Below, piece by piece: positions 22,811-31,318 of a stretch of 44,393 bases of DNA. Location of the stretch: contig JAHIRB010000004.1 of the NCBI GenBank assembly GCA_018818885.1, positions 1-44,393 on the forward strand. The letters are read 5' to 3'. Made by a program: the position numbers and the translations under genes. The notes under the pieces are model-generated. The model searched no databases. It was not told where the DNA came from and was given only the letters and a program-made list of their open reading frames with translations. Every line of letters starts with the position of its first letter. Position 1 is the stretch's first letter. The stretch comes from Patescibacteria group bacterium (lineage in GTDB: Bacteria > Patescibacteriota > Patescibacteriia > Buchananbacterales > SURF-54).

Positions 22811-25800
22811 ATGATAGAACGTAAACGTTTTACAAAAATTCATCAAGCTTTGCCCTTACCTGATCTTATTGAAGTTCAGAAAATTTCTTATAAATGGTTT
22901 TTAGACCAAGGGCTTAAAGAACTCTTTGATGAGGTCTCTCCAATCAAGGATTTTATTGGACGAGATTTAGAAGTGTCTTTTGAAAAATATACATTAGACG
23001 AACCAAAATTTGACGAAGTCACAAGTCGTTCCAAGAATTTAACTTTTGAAGCTCCGTTGCGTGTGCAGGCAAAGTTAGTTAATAAGCGAACAAATAAGGT
23101 AATCGAACAAGAAGTTTTCTTAGGAGATTTTCCTTTGATGACAGATCGAGGAACTTTTGTTATAAATGGAATAGAACGAGTTGTTGTATCTCAGTTGATT
23201 AGATCAGCTGGGGTATTTTTTACGTCTGAATTTGTTGGCAACAGAAAATATTATGGTGCAAAAGTAATTCCTAATCGTGGTTCGTGGCTAGAGTTCGAAA
23301 CAGATCAAAACAATATTATTTGGGTAAAAATAGATCGAAAAAGAAAAGTAGCAGCAACATCATTACTGCGAGCTTTTGGATATGGTTCGGACGAAGAAAT
23401 TTTAAAGATTTTCGAAGATGTAGACATCTCACCCAATGCAAGTTACATCAAATCAACACTCGGTAAAGATTTATCAAATAACGAAGCAGAAGGATTAATC
23501 GAAGTATACAAAAGAATTCGTCCTGGAGATTTAGCAACAGCAGATAATGCAAAATCTTTAATCTATTCTATGTTTTTTAATTTTGATCGATACGATTTTG
23601 GACGTGTTGGCCGATATAAATTAAATGAACGTTTTAGTTTAGATGTACCAAACATCAAAGAGAACCGAGTTTTAAGAATCGAAGACTTAACTTCGATTAT
23701 TAAAGAAATTATCAAACTAAATAATTCACAAAAAGAAGCAGACGATATTGATCACTTAGGCAACAGAAGAGTAAGAGCAATCGGCGAACTTGTTCAAAAC
23801 AAATTTAGAATTGGTTTAGCTAGAATGGAAAGAATTGTTAGAGACAGAATGAGTACCATTGATATTAACGAACTTACACCAAACAGATTAATCAACGCGA
23901 GGCCAGTAATTGGATCAGTTAAAGAATTTTTTATGTCTTCCCAGCTATCTCAGTTTATGGACCAGACAAATCCTTTAGCAGAACTCGAGCACAAACGTCG
24001 TTTATCTGCCATGGGACCAGGTGGACTTTCTAGAGAACGTGCAGGTTTTGATGTTCGTGATGTACACCAAACTCACTATGGAAGAATTTGCCCAATTGCC
24101 ACACCAGAAGGACCAAATATTGGCTTAGTTGGACATCTAGCAACTTATGCCAGAGTAAATGAATATGGTTTTATTCAAACACCTTATAGAAAAGTAATTC
24201 ACGACCCAAAAAATGTTGCAGCAGATACCGTTGGAGAAATCGTGCGACAAGATATCATAAATCCTCAAACCAAAGAAGTAATTTTAAAACTAGGCGAAAC
24301 AATTGATAAGCAAAAAGCTAAAGAATTAGAAAAAATTCAAGAACTAAAAACAATACCAGCTAAACCAAGAGTAACAGAACAGATAGATTATTTAACAGCT
24401 TTTCAAGGAGAAACAGCAGTTACTACCGCTGCAACAACCCCGCTTGATGAAAACGATTATTTTTCCAAAGAAAAAGGTGAAGTTAGGCGTTATGGAGAAC
24501 CAGAATTTGATTATCTGCACAGAGTTGATTATATGGATGTTGCACCACATCAAATTATTAGTTTAACAACTGCCTTAATTCCATTTTTAGAACATGATGA
24601 TGCTGTTAGAGCATTAATGGGATCAAATATGCAACGCCAAGCAGTGCCTTGTGTTGTACCAGATTCCCCAATTGTTGGTACTGGCGTTGAGGCAAAAGCA
24701 GCAGAAGATACTGGACACTTAGTACTTTCACCAGTCGATGGAATAATCAAAGCAGTTTCTGGAGATAAGATAGAAGTTTCTGGTAATGATAAAAAAGTAC
24801 ATACATTCAATTTAAATAAATTTGTTAGATCAAACGCTTCTACTAGTATTAATCATCGTCCAATAGTTAACACCGGACAAAAAGTTAAAAAAGGAGAAGT
24901 GTTAGCAGATGGTGCTGCAACCGATCATGGTGAACTTGCTTTGGGGCAAAATATTATGTGTGCTTTTATGTCCTGGGAAGGCTATAACTACGAAGACGCA
25001 ATTATTGTTTCCGAAAGACTGGTTCGTGACGATAGATATACATCAATTTATATTGAAGATTTTCAAATAGAAGTTAGGGATACAAAATTAGGTCCAGAAG
25101 TTATCACTTCAGATATTCCAAACATATCAGAAGAAAAATTAAAAGATTTAGATGCTGATGGCGTGATTCGAGTTGGTGCTGCTGTATCCTCTGGAGATAT
25201 TTTAGTTGGAAAAATTACACCAAAAGGCGAAACAGAACTTTCGGCAGAAGAAAAATTACTGCGAGCAATTTTTGGAGAAAAAGCTCGTGATGTTAGAGAT
25301 AGCTCATTATATTTAGAACACGGCGAGCAGGGCAAGGTTGTTGATATAAAAGTTTTCTCTCGTGATAATGGAGACAAACTTTCTTCTGGAGTAATACAGA
25401 TGATTCAAGTTTCAATTGCCAATTTAAGAAAAATACAAGTTGGAGATAAAATGGCTGGACGACATGGAAACAAAGGTGTAGTTTCTATTGTCTTACCAAT
25501 AGAAGACATGCCATTTTTAGAAGATGGTACGCCAATTGATATAATTTTAAGTCCTTTGGGCGTTGTTTCTCGAATGAATTTAGGACAAATTTTAGAAACT
25601 CATCTTGGTTTAGCTGCACATAAGCTTGGCTATAAAGTAGTTAGCCCTGCACTTGATGGAGTAAAAGAAAAAACAATTCGAGAAGAGCTGAAAAAAGCAG
25701 GCTTTCCAGAAGATGGAAAGATGCAGCTTTTTGATGGTAGATCTGGCGAACCTTTTGAAAACCGTATAACCGTAGGACAAATATATATGATGAAGTTAAA

Positions 25801-26275
25801 CCATATGGTAGAAGATAAAATTCATCAACGTTCAATCGGTCCATATTCATTAATTACCCAACAGCCTTTAGGTGGTAAGGCGCAGTTTGGCGGACAGCGT
25901 TTTGGAGAAATGGAAGTTTGGGCTTTAGAAGCATATGGAGCTGCACATTGTTTGCAGGAAATTTTAACAATCAAATCAGACGATGTACCCGGAAGATCAA
26001 AAGCCTATGAATCTATAATCAAAGGTGAATCAATTAAGAAATTAAATATTCCAGAAAGTTTTAATGTTTTACTCCGTGAATTAAATGGACTTTGTTTAAA
26101 TGTAAATTTGATAAAAGAAGAAGGAGCAAGAGAAGTAATAGTAAAGGAACCAGCATTAGAAAAGCCAGAAAAAATTAAAGCAGAACTAGAAGAAGAAAAA
26201 TCAGACACCAAAGAATCTAAAAAAGAACCTTCGTTTGACTCAGGACAGGAAAAAAAGGAAAAAACTAAAGAATAA
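22811..26275 (+). CDS. rpoB: RNA polymerase subunit beta
   Basis: This is the catalytic-core beta subunit, 1154 aa, short but normal for reduced genomes. Blocks visible include FLGDFPLMTDRGTFVINGIE, the rifampicin-region FMDQTNPLAELEHKRRLSA (FMDQTN where many bacteria read FMDQNN or FMDQTN), RISALGPGG-like AMGPGGLSRERAGFDVRD, MSWEGYNYEDAI, and GRHGNKGVVS. After the conserved end (LNGLCLNVNLI) there is a Lys/Glu-rich tail of about 45 residues. Beyond the TAA the same frame stays open for ten more codons (IDEKEVKAQK), suggesting tail shortening. It is followed by rpoC after 35 bases. The ATG has no well-placed SD other than the one sequestered between hairpins. Confidence 0.98.
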   Translation: MIERKRFTKIHQALPLPDLIEVQKISYKWFLDQGLKELFDEVSPIKDFIGRDLEVSFEKYTLDEPKFDEVTSRSKNLTFEAPLRVQAKLVNKRTNKVIEQEVFLGDFPLMTDRGTFVINGIERVVVSQLIRSAGVFFTSEFVGNRKYYGAKVIPNRGSWLEFETDQNNIIWVKIDRKRKVAATSLLRAFGYGSDEEILKIFEDVDISPNASYIKSTLGKDLSNNEAEGLIEVYKRIRPGDLATADNAKSLIYSMFFNFDRYDFGRVGRYKLNERFSLDVPNIKENRVLRIEDLTSIIKEIIKLNNSQKEADDIDHLGNRRVRAIGELVQNKFRIGLARMERIVRDRMSTIDINELTPNRLINARPVIGSVKEFFMSSQLSQFMDQTNPLAELEHKRRLSAMGPGGLSRERAGFDVRDVHQTHYGRICPIATPEGPNIGLVGHLATYARVNEYGFIQTPYRKVIHDPKNVAADTVGEIVRQDIINPQTKEVILKLGETIDKQKAKELEKIQELKTIPAKPRVTEQIDYLTAFQGETAVTTAATTPLDENDYFSKEKGEVRRYGEPEFDYLHRVDYMDVAPHQIISLTTALIPFLEHDDAVRALMGSNMQRQAVPCVVPDSPIVGTGVEAKAAEDTGHLVLSPVDGIIKAVSGDKIEVSGNDKKVHTFNLNKFVRSNASTSINHRPIVNTGQKVKKGEVLADGAATDHGELALGQNIMCAFMSWEGYNYEDAIIVSERLVRDDRYTSIYIEDFQIEVRDTKLGPEVITSDIPNISEEKLKDLDADGVIRVGAAVSSGDILVGKITPKGETELSAEEKLLRAIFGEKARDVRDSSLYLEHGEQGKVVDIKVFSRDNGDKLSSGVIQMIQVSIANLRKIQVGDKMAGRHGNKGVVSIVLPIEDMPFLEDGTPIDIILSPLGVVSRMNLGQILETHLGLAAHKLGYKVVSPALDGVKEKTIREELKKAGFPEDGKMQLFDGRSGEPFENRITVGQIYMMKLNHMVEDKIHQRSIGPYSLITQQPLGGKAQFGGQRFGEMEVWALEAYGAAHCLQEILTIKSDDVPGRSKAYESIIKGESIKKLNIPESFNVLLRELNGLCLNVNLIKEEGAREVIVKEPALEKPEKIKAELEEEKSDTKESKKEPSFDSGQEKKEKTKE

Positions 26276-26310
26276 ATTGATGAAAAAGAAGTAAAAGCTC
26301 AAAAATAACT

Positions 26311-29300
26311 ATGTTAGAACCACAAAAACAAATTGAATTCGACGCTCTAAAATTAACTTTGGCTTCACCAGAGCAAATTTTAGATTGGTCGTTTGGCGAG
26401 GTAACAAAACCAGAAACAGTAAACTATCGTACTCAAAAACCAGAAAAAGATGGTTTGTTTTGCGAAAGAATTTTCGGGCCATCAAAAGATTGGGAGTGCT
26501 ACTGCGGAAAATACAAAAAAATCAGATATAAAGGAATAGTTTGCGATAAATGCGGAGTAGAGGTAACTCGCGCAGTAGTTAGGCGTGAAAGAATGGGCCA
26601 TATCGAACTAGCTGTACCATGTTCTCATATTTGGTTTTTACGTGGTGTACCATCAAAAATTGGTTTGATGCTTGATCTTTCACCACAAGCTTTAGAAAAA
26701 GTAATGTATTTTGCCAATTTTATTATTACTAATGTTGATGAAGATTTAAAGAAAGACACAATTGAACAAGTCAAACAAGAATTTAAAGCTAAAAAGAAAA
26801 AAATTGAAAATGAATATCAGCAGCAAATGGCCATGACAAAAAAGAAAATTCTAGAAGACAACAAAGATAAAAAAATGCAAGAAACAGATTGTCTGATTGA
26901 TACAGAAATGAACAAATTAAACGATCGTAAAAAAGAAAAAATAAGAGAACTAGAAAAAACTTTGCAGCTAGCAGAAACAGAACTAAAAGAACTAAAACCA
27001 TTAAAGATAATTTCTGAACACATCTATCAAGACCTTTCAATAAAATATGGACATATTTTCGAAGCTGGCATTGGTGCAGAAGCCATACGTAAATTACTGG
27101 TAGAAATTGATATTGAAAAACAAGTAGCCGAGCTTCGCGAAATTATTAAAAAAAGTCGAGGGCCTGTAAGAGAAAAAGCACAAAAGAGATTGCGCTTAGC
27201 AAAAAATTTAGCAAAAAACAAGCTTCGACCAGAATGGATGATCCTTTCTGTTGTACCAATCATCCCCCCAGATTTAAGACCAATGGTTCCTTTAGATGGT
27301 GGACGTTTTGCCACATCAGATCTTAACGATTTATATCGAAGGATAATTAATCGGAATAATCGTCTTAAACAACTAAAAGAACTAAACGCACCAGAAGTAA
27401 TTTCTAGAAACGAAAAAAGAATGTTGCAAGAAGCCGTAGATGCTTTAATTGATAATTCTGCTCGACATGGAAAAACTGTTGTAGCATCAACTGGCCAAAA
27501 ACGCATGCTAAAATCTTTAGCTGATATATTAAAAGGTAAGCAGGGTCGTTTTCGTCAAAACTTACTTGGAAAAAGAATTGATTATTCAGGAAGATCTGTA
27601 ATTGTTATTGGCCCAAAATTAAAATTACATCAATGTGGAATTCCAAAAAAGATGGCTTTAGAACTTTTCAAACCATTCATTATAAGTCAACTTATCAAAC
27701 GCGAATATGTTCATAATGTTCGATCAGCTAGTCGTTTAATTGATTCAGGTAAAGAAGAAGTTTGGGACATTCTAGAAGAGGTTGTAAAAGATGCTCATGT
27801 TTTACTAAATCGTGCTCCTACACTTCATCGTTTAGGTATTCAAGCTTTTAAACCAGTTTTAATAGAAGGTAAAGCTATTCAAGTTCATCCTTTAGTTACT
27901 TCTGCTTTTAATGCAGATTTTGATGGTGATCAAATGGCTGTACACGTTCCATTAACAGAACAAGCAAAATGGGAAGCAGAAAATATTATGCTTTCTGCAA
28001 AAAATTTATTAAAACCTGCAACTGGTGATCCAGTTGTGACACCAACTCAAGACATGGTTTGGGGAATTTATTACTTAACAGCTATACAGGAAACAAAACA
28101 AGAACCAAAATATTTTACAGATACAAAAGAAGCTCTACTTGCTTATCAAACAAAACAAGTTAGCGTACAGCGACCGATAAGATTAAAAGTAGAAGAAGTT
28201 GCAAAAAAAATTGAGCCAAAGGTTAAGAGTGGCGAAAAATATATTGATACAAGTATTGGAAGAATACTTTTTAATCTTGTGCTACCAAGCAATTCACCTT
28301 TTTATAATAAGTTGATAGATAGCAAAGGCCTACGTGAACTAGTTGGTCAGTTGTTTGTTGAATATGGAACAGAAAAAACCGCTGAACTGTTAGATGATAT
28401 TAAGGTTCTAGGATTAAAACATATCACTGCTTCTGGTTATTCTTGGGGAATGGATGATATTCCAACACTTGGTATCAAAAAAGAACTTATTTCTAAGGGA
28501 GATGAGAAAATTGCAGAAATAGAAGAACAATACGAAACAGGATTATTAACAGATAGCGAACGCCATTCAAAAATTATTGAAACCTGGATGGAAGTAAAAG
28601 ATAGAATTGTAGAACATTCACGAAAAGCTTTACCTTCTTCTGGCCCAGTGTTTTCGATGGTAGAATCTGGTGCACGTGGTTCTTGGTCTCAGCTTATTCA
28701 GATTATGGGAATGAAAGGCCTTGTAACAAACCCAACTGGTGAAATTATCGAACTTCCTGTAAAAGGTAACTTTAAAGAAGGTTTTGATGTTTTGGAATAT
28801 TTTATTTCTACTCATGGAGCTAGAAAAGGACTTTCTGATACTGCTTTACGTACTGCAAATGCTGGATATCTAACCAGAAGGTTAGTTGATGTTTCGCAAG
28901 ACATTGTAATCGGTAATTCAGATTGTAAAGATACAGAAGGTTTAAGACTTACTAAAAAGGGTAGTGAAGAATTTTCATCATCAGTTGCAGATAGAGCTTT
29001 GGGTAGAGCAACTCTAGAAAGTGTAAAAGATAAAAAAGGAAAAATCATAATTAAAAAAGGAGAAATCGTCACCAAAGATCAAGCTCAAAAGATTAGAGAT
29101 TTAGATTTAGAAGAACTTAAAGTAAGGTCTGTAATGAGTTGTAAGGAATTTAGAGGAGTGTGTCAAAAATGCTATGGCATTGATCTTGGTTATAATAAGC
29201 TGGTAGAACCAGGTACTGCTGTTGGAATTATTGCGGCACAAAGCATTGGAGAACCAGGTACACAGCTTACTATGAGAACTTTTCATACTGGTGGTGTTGC

Positions 29301-30210
29301 TGGTCTTGATATCACCCAAGGTTTACCCAGGGTAGAAGAAATTTTTGAAGCCAGAAGTCCAAAAAATAAGGCAGTTGTTTGCGAAGAAGATGGAAAAATC
29401 AAAATCGAACAAGCAAAAAATGCACAAGGCCAACTAAGTAAAAGCCGAATTGTGAAAGTTTCGTATAGTGATATGGAAAAAGATAGCTACCCATTTGAAA
29501 AAAATACTAAACCAAAGCTAGAAGTTAAAGATGGCGAAAAAGTAAAAAAAGCCAGTATATTATTTTCTAATAAAGATGACAAGGTGGTAGTAAAACGAGA
29601 AGGCAAGGTTAAAGTAGGAGACGATCAAATAGAAGTAATTGTAGAAGCAAAAAAAGAAAAAGAATATCTTATACCGCCAGCATTTAATTTAATTGTTGAT
29701 GATGAAGATCTAGTTACCAAAGGAACTCCGCTTACAGATGGTAGTTTAGATTTACAGCAGTTTTTTAAACTTCGCACAAGAGAAGAGGCACAACACTATA
29801 TTGTACGGGAAATTCAAAGAATATATTCTTCCCAAGGTCAAAAATTAAACGATAAGCATATTGAATTAATTACCCGTCAGATGTTTTCTAGAGTACTGGT
29901 AAGAACTGCAGGAGATACTGATTTACTGCCAGGCGAACGTATAGAAAGAACAGAATTTTTAGAGGCAAACGAAAAAACAAAAAAAGCTAGCGGAAAAGAG
30001 GCAACCGCAGATGAATTACTACTTGGAATTACCAAAGTTTCACTTTCAACATCTAGCTTTCTTTCTGCTGCGTCTTTTCAAGAAACAGCACGCGTACTTA
30101 TCAACGCAGCAGTAGAAGGAAAAATTGATAGATTAGAAGGTCTAAAAGAAAATGTCATAATTGGTCGGTTGATTCCAGCTGGTACTGGGTATAAAAAGAA
30201 GGGGAAGTAG
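26311..30210 (+). CDS. rpoC: RNA polymerase subunit beta'
   Basis: This is the beta' subunit, 1299 aa. It has the N-terminal zinc site CYCGKYKKIRYKGIVCDKCG (about 63-85), a coiled-coil insertion rich in Lys/Glu (about 150-235) in the clamp region, the Mg-binding NADFDGDQM at about 534-542, the bridge-helix/trigger-loop area (GARKGLSDTALRTANAGYLTRRL), and a second zinc site CKEFRGVCQKC. It is second in the rpoBC operon; rplJ/rplL are not upstream, which is unlike many bacteria but common in reduced lineages. A hairpin with T-run follows about 50 bases downstream. Confidence 0.98.
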   Translation: MLEPQKQIEFDALKLTLASPEQILDWSFGEVTKPETVNYRTQKPEKDGLFCERIFGPSKDWECYCGKYKKIRYKGIVCDKCGVEVTRAVVRRERMGHIELAVPCSHIWFLRGVPSKIGLMLDLSPQALEKVMYFANFIITNVDEDLKKDTIEQVKQEFKAKKKKIENEYQQQMAMTKKKILEDNKDKKMQETDCLIDTEMNKLNDRKKEKIRELEKTLQLAETELKELKPLKIISEHIYQDLSIKYGHIFEAGIGAEAIRKLLVEIDIEKQVAELREIIKKSRGPVREKAQKRLRLAKNLAKNKLRPEWMILSVVPIIPPDLRPMVPLDGGRFATSDLNDLYRRIINRNNRLKQLKELNAPEVISRNEKRMLQEAVDALIDNSARHGKTVVASTGQKRMLKSLADILKGKQGRFRQNLLGKRIDYSGRSVIVIGPKLKLHQCGIPKKMALELFKPFIISQLIKREYVHNVRSASRLIDSGKEEVWDILEEVVKDAHVLLNRAPTLHRLGIQAFKPVLIEGKAIQVHPLVTSAFNADFDGDQMAVHVPLTEQAKWEAENIMLSAKNLLKPATGDPVVTPTQDMVWGIYYLTAIQETKQEPKYFTDTKEALLAYQTKQVSVQRPIRLKVEEVAKKIEPKVKSGEKYIDTSIGRILFNLVLPSNSPFYNKLIDSKGLRELVGQLFVEYGTEKTAELLDDIKVLGLKHITASGYSWGMDDIPTLGIKKELISKGDEKIAEIEEQYETGLLTDSERHSKIIETWMEVKDRIVEHSRKALPSSGPVFSMVESGARGSWSQLIQIMGMKGLVTNPTGEIIELPVKGNFKEGFDVLEYFISTHGARKGLSDTALRTANAGYLTRRLVDVSQDIVIGNSDCKDTEGLRLTKKGSEEFSSSVADRALGRATLESVKDKKGKIIIKKGEIVTKDQAQKIRDLDLEELKVRSVMSCKEFRGVCQKCYGIDLGYNKLVEPGTAVGIIAAQSIGEPGTQLTMRTFHTGGVAGLDITQGLPRVEEIFEARSPKNKAVVCEEDGKIKIEQAKNAQGQLSKSRIVKVSYSDMEKDSYPFEKNTKPKLEVKDGEKVKKASILFSNKDDKVVVKREGKVKVGDDQIEVIVEAKKEKEYLIPPAFNLIVDDEDLVTKGTPLTDGSLDLQQFFKLRTREEAQHYIVREIQRIYSSQGQKLNDKHIELITRQMFSRVLVRTAGDTDLLPGERIERTEFLEANEKTKKASGKEATADELLLGITKVSLSTSSFLSAASFQETARVLINAAVEGKIDRLEGLKENVIIGRLIPAGTGYKKKGK

Positions 30211-30211
30211 T

Positions 30212-30253
30212 CAAGTGTTCAAGTAAATAAGTATTTAAGTAAATAAGTTACAT
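30212..30253. repeat. Octamer tandem repeat after rpoC
   Basis: AAGTGTTC, AAGTAAAT, AAGTATTT, AAGTAAAT, AAGTTACA: five units with an 8-nt period, single orientation. Confidence 0.85.
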
Positions 30254-30256
30254 AAT

Positions 30257-30307
30257 AAAGGCGAGGTTTTCCTTCGACCAGCTCAGGATATGGATGCCTC
30301 GTTTTTT
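30257..30307 (+). terminator. Probable terminator of rpoBC
   Basis: CGAGG (30262-30266) pairs with CCTCG (30297-30301) followed by TTTTTT; the loop carries a TTCGACCAGCTCAGGA repeat word. Confidence 0.6.
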
Positions 30308-30360
30308 GAGTTGGGATATAATACCCGCCTACGTCTACCTGCGGTAGACTACGGCGAGGT

Positions 30361-30399
30361 AAAGAAAAAAGCTCGTTTGGGGGCAGCCAAACGAGCTTT
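30361..30399 (-). terminator. Intrinsic terminator of the 189-aa gene
   Basis: AAAGCTCGTTTGG/CCAAACGAGCTTT, a perfect 13-bp stem; on the minus strand it is followed by a U-rich run. Confidence 0.92.
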
Positions 30400-30415
30400 G
30401 AATTACTTGTGACTT

Positions 30416-30985
30416 TTAGAAGCCGGTGATGCCAACAGCACCAATCCCCAATAGTTTTTCCCATTTTTGATTCTGGGCGCATATAAAGCCTTGCAGTCGG
30501 TCATATGCGGCAGCGCAAAAAGACAATATATGAGGCAGCTTCAATACTTCTTCAACATCAACAAACTGTGTACCGCCGATAAGCATCTGCATTCGACACA
30601 GATGCTGCAACATGTAAATACTGGAACATGGCAAGTCCACTTTGTCGACGTCGACACTACGTGAAGTATAGAAAGCACAAGCAGCAGCAGTCTTTAGCCA
30701 TGGTTTGTGCCAGCGCTCAATTACATCCACTAGGTGCTGTTTAAATTCGATAGTTGGAAAAATTTTATTGTTGACCAAGGTTAGATCGCAACTAACCAAT
30801 TTGCTATCTCTTATGCCGGCACTATATTTGAGATGGCAGTACTTCGATTTTTCACTTTTAATGCCGACAAACAGATATATTGTCGTACAAACATAGCTTG
30901 GTGGATGTACACCTGCACAAGCACGTAAGACAATTTGATCTCTTGCTTTCATTGTTACCATTGTTACTATCCGTTCAGTATCCAT
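30416..30985 (-). CDS. Unknown cysteine-containing 189-aa protein
   Basis: The start is moved to 30985 (MDTERIVTMVTM): the ATG follows a GGAG SD by 6 bases, and the TTG at 30997 lies within it. The product has about eight cysteines scattered over its length, alternating strands and helices, and no signal peptide or membrane helix of convincing length. No family recognised. It has its own TTGACA-N17-TAATCT promoter with a ~130-nt leader and a perfect terminator, so it is an independent unit between rpoC and ftsK. It is markedly less AT-rich than its neighbours. Confidence 0.65.
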   Translation of the reverse strand: MDTERIVTMVTMKARDQIVLRACAGVHPPSYVCTTIYLFVGIKSEKSKYCHLKYSAGIRDSKLVSCDLTLVNNKIFPTIEFKQHLVDVIERWHKPWLKTAAACAFYTSRSVDVDKVDLPCSSIYMLQHLCRMQMLIGGTQFVDVEEVLKLPHILSFCAAAYDRLQGFICAQNQKWEKLLGIGAVGITGF

Positions 30986-31125
30986 TTTTTTCTCCAATCG
31001 TTAGAGACAATAGTCCCATGAACTATGGAATAGTTTATGTCACCAATCGCTTTTTAGGCTTTTGCCATTAGCTATGGATTTTCCCACTATATCTTTCTGC
31101 CCAAAGGTATTTAGCAGGTTTCATT

Positions 31126-31154
31126 AGATTAGAGAATAATTAGTAATTTGTCAA
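31126..31154 (-). promoter_or_regulatory. Promoter of the 189-aa gene
   Basis: Minus strand TTGACA (31154-31149), 17 bases, TAATCT (31131-31126): same elements and spacing as at 10569-10597. The ~130-nt leader holds an AACTAT-TCC-ATAGTT hairpin. Confidence 0.75.
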
Positions 31155-31166
31155 CATTTATATCAA

Positions 31167-31195
31167 TTGAAAATATCACTTTTTTGTGTTAAAAT
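31167..31195 (+). promoter_or_regulatory. Promoter of ftsK
   Basis: TTGAAA (31167-31172), 17 bases, TAAAAT (31190-31195) with an extended TGT before the -10. Confidence 0.65.
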
Positions 31196-31208
31196 ATCTA
31201 CGTATATG

Positions 31209-31318
31209 ACCCGGTAGTGAACCCGTAAATATTAAATAACACTGTCTGGTTATCAGATAAAACAAAGTCATTAAATGTTAATTATTATCAGAACCCATAT
31301 ACGGGTCTACTACGGGGT
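31209..31318. repeat. Inverted repeat abutting the ftsK start
   Basis: ACCCGGTAGTGAACCCGT (31209-31226) is the near reverse complement of ACGGGTCTACTACGGGGT (31301-31318). The right arm ends exactly one base before the ftsK ATG and leaves no room for an SD. Confidence 0.8.

Noticed and set aside
30467-31071. Plus-strand ORFs (65, 63, 63 aa) over the 189-aa minus gene
   Set aside because: They have no SD or promoter and mirror the minus-strand gene, which has all its signals.
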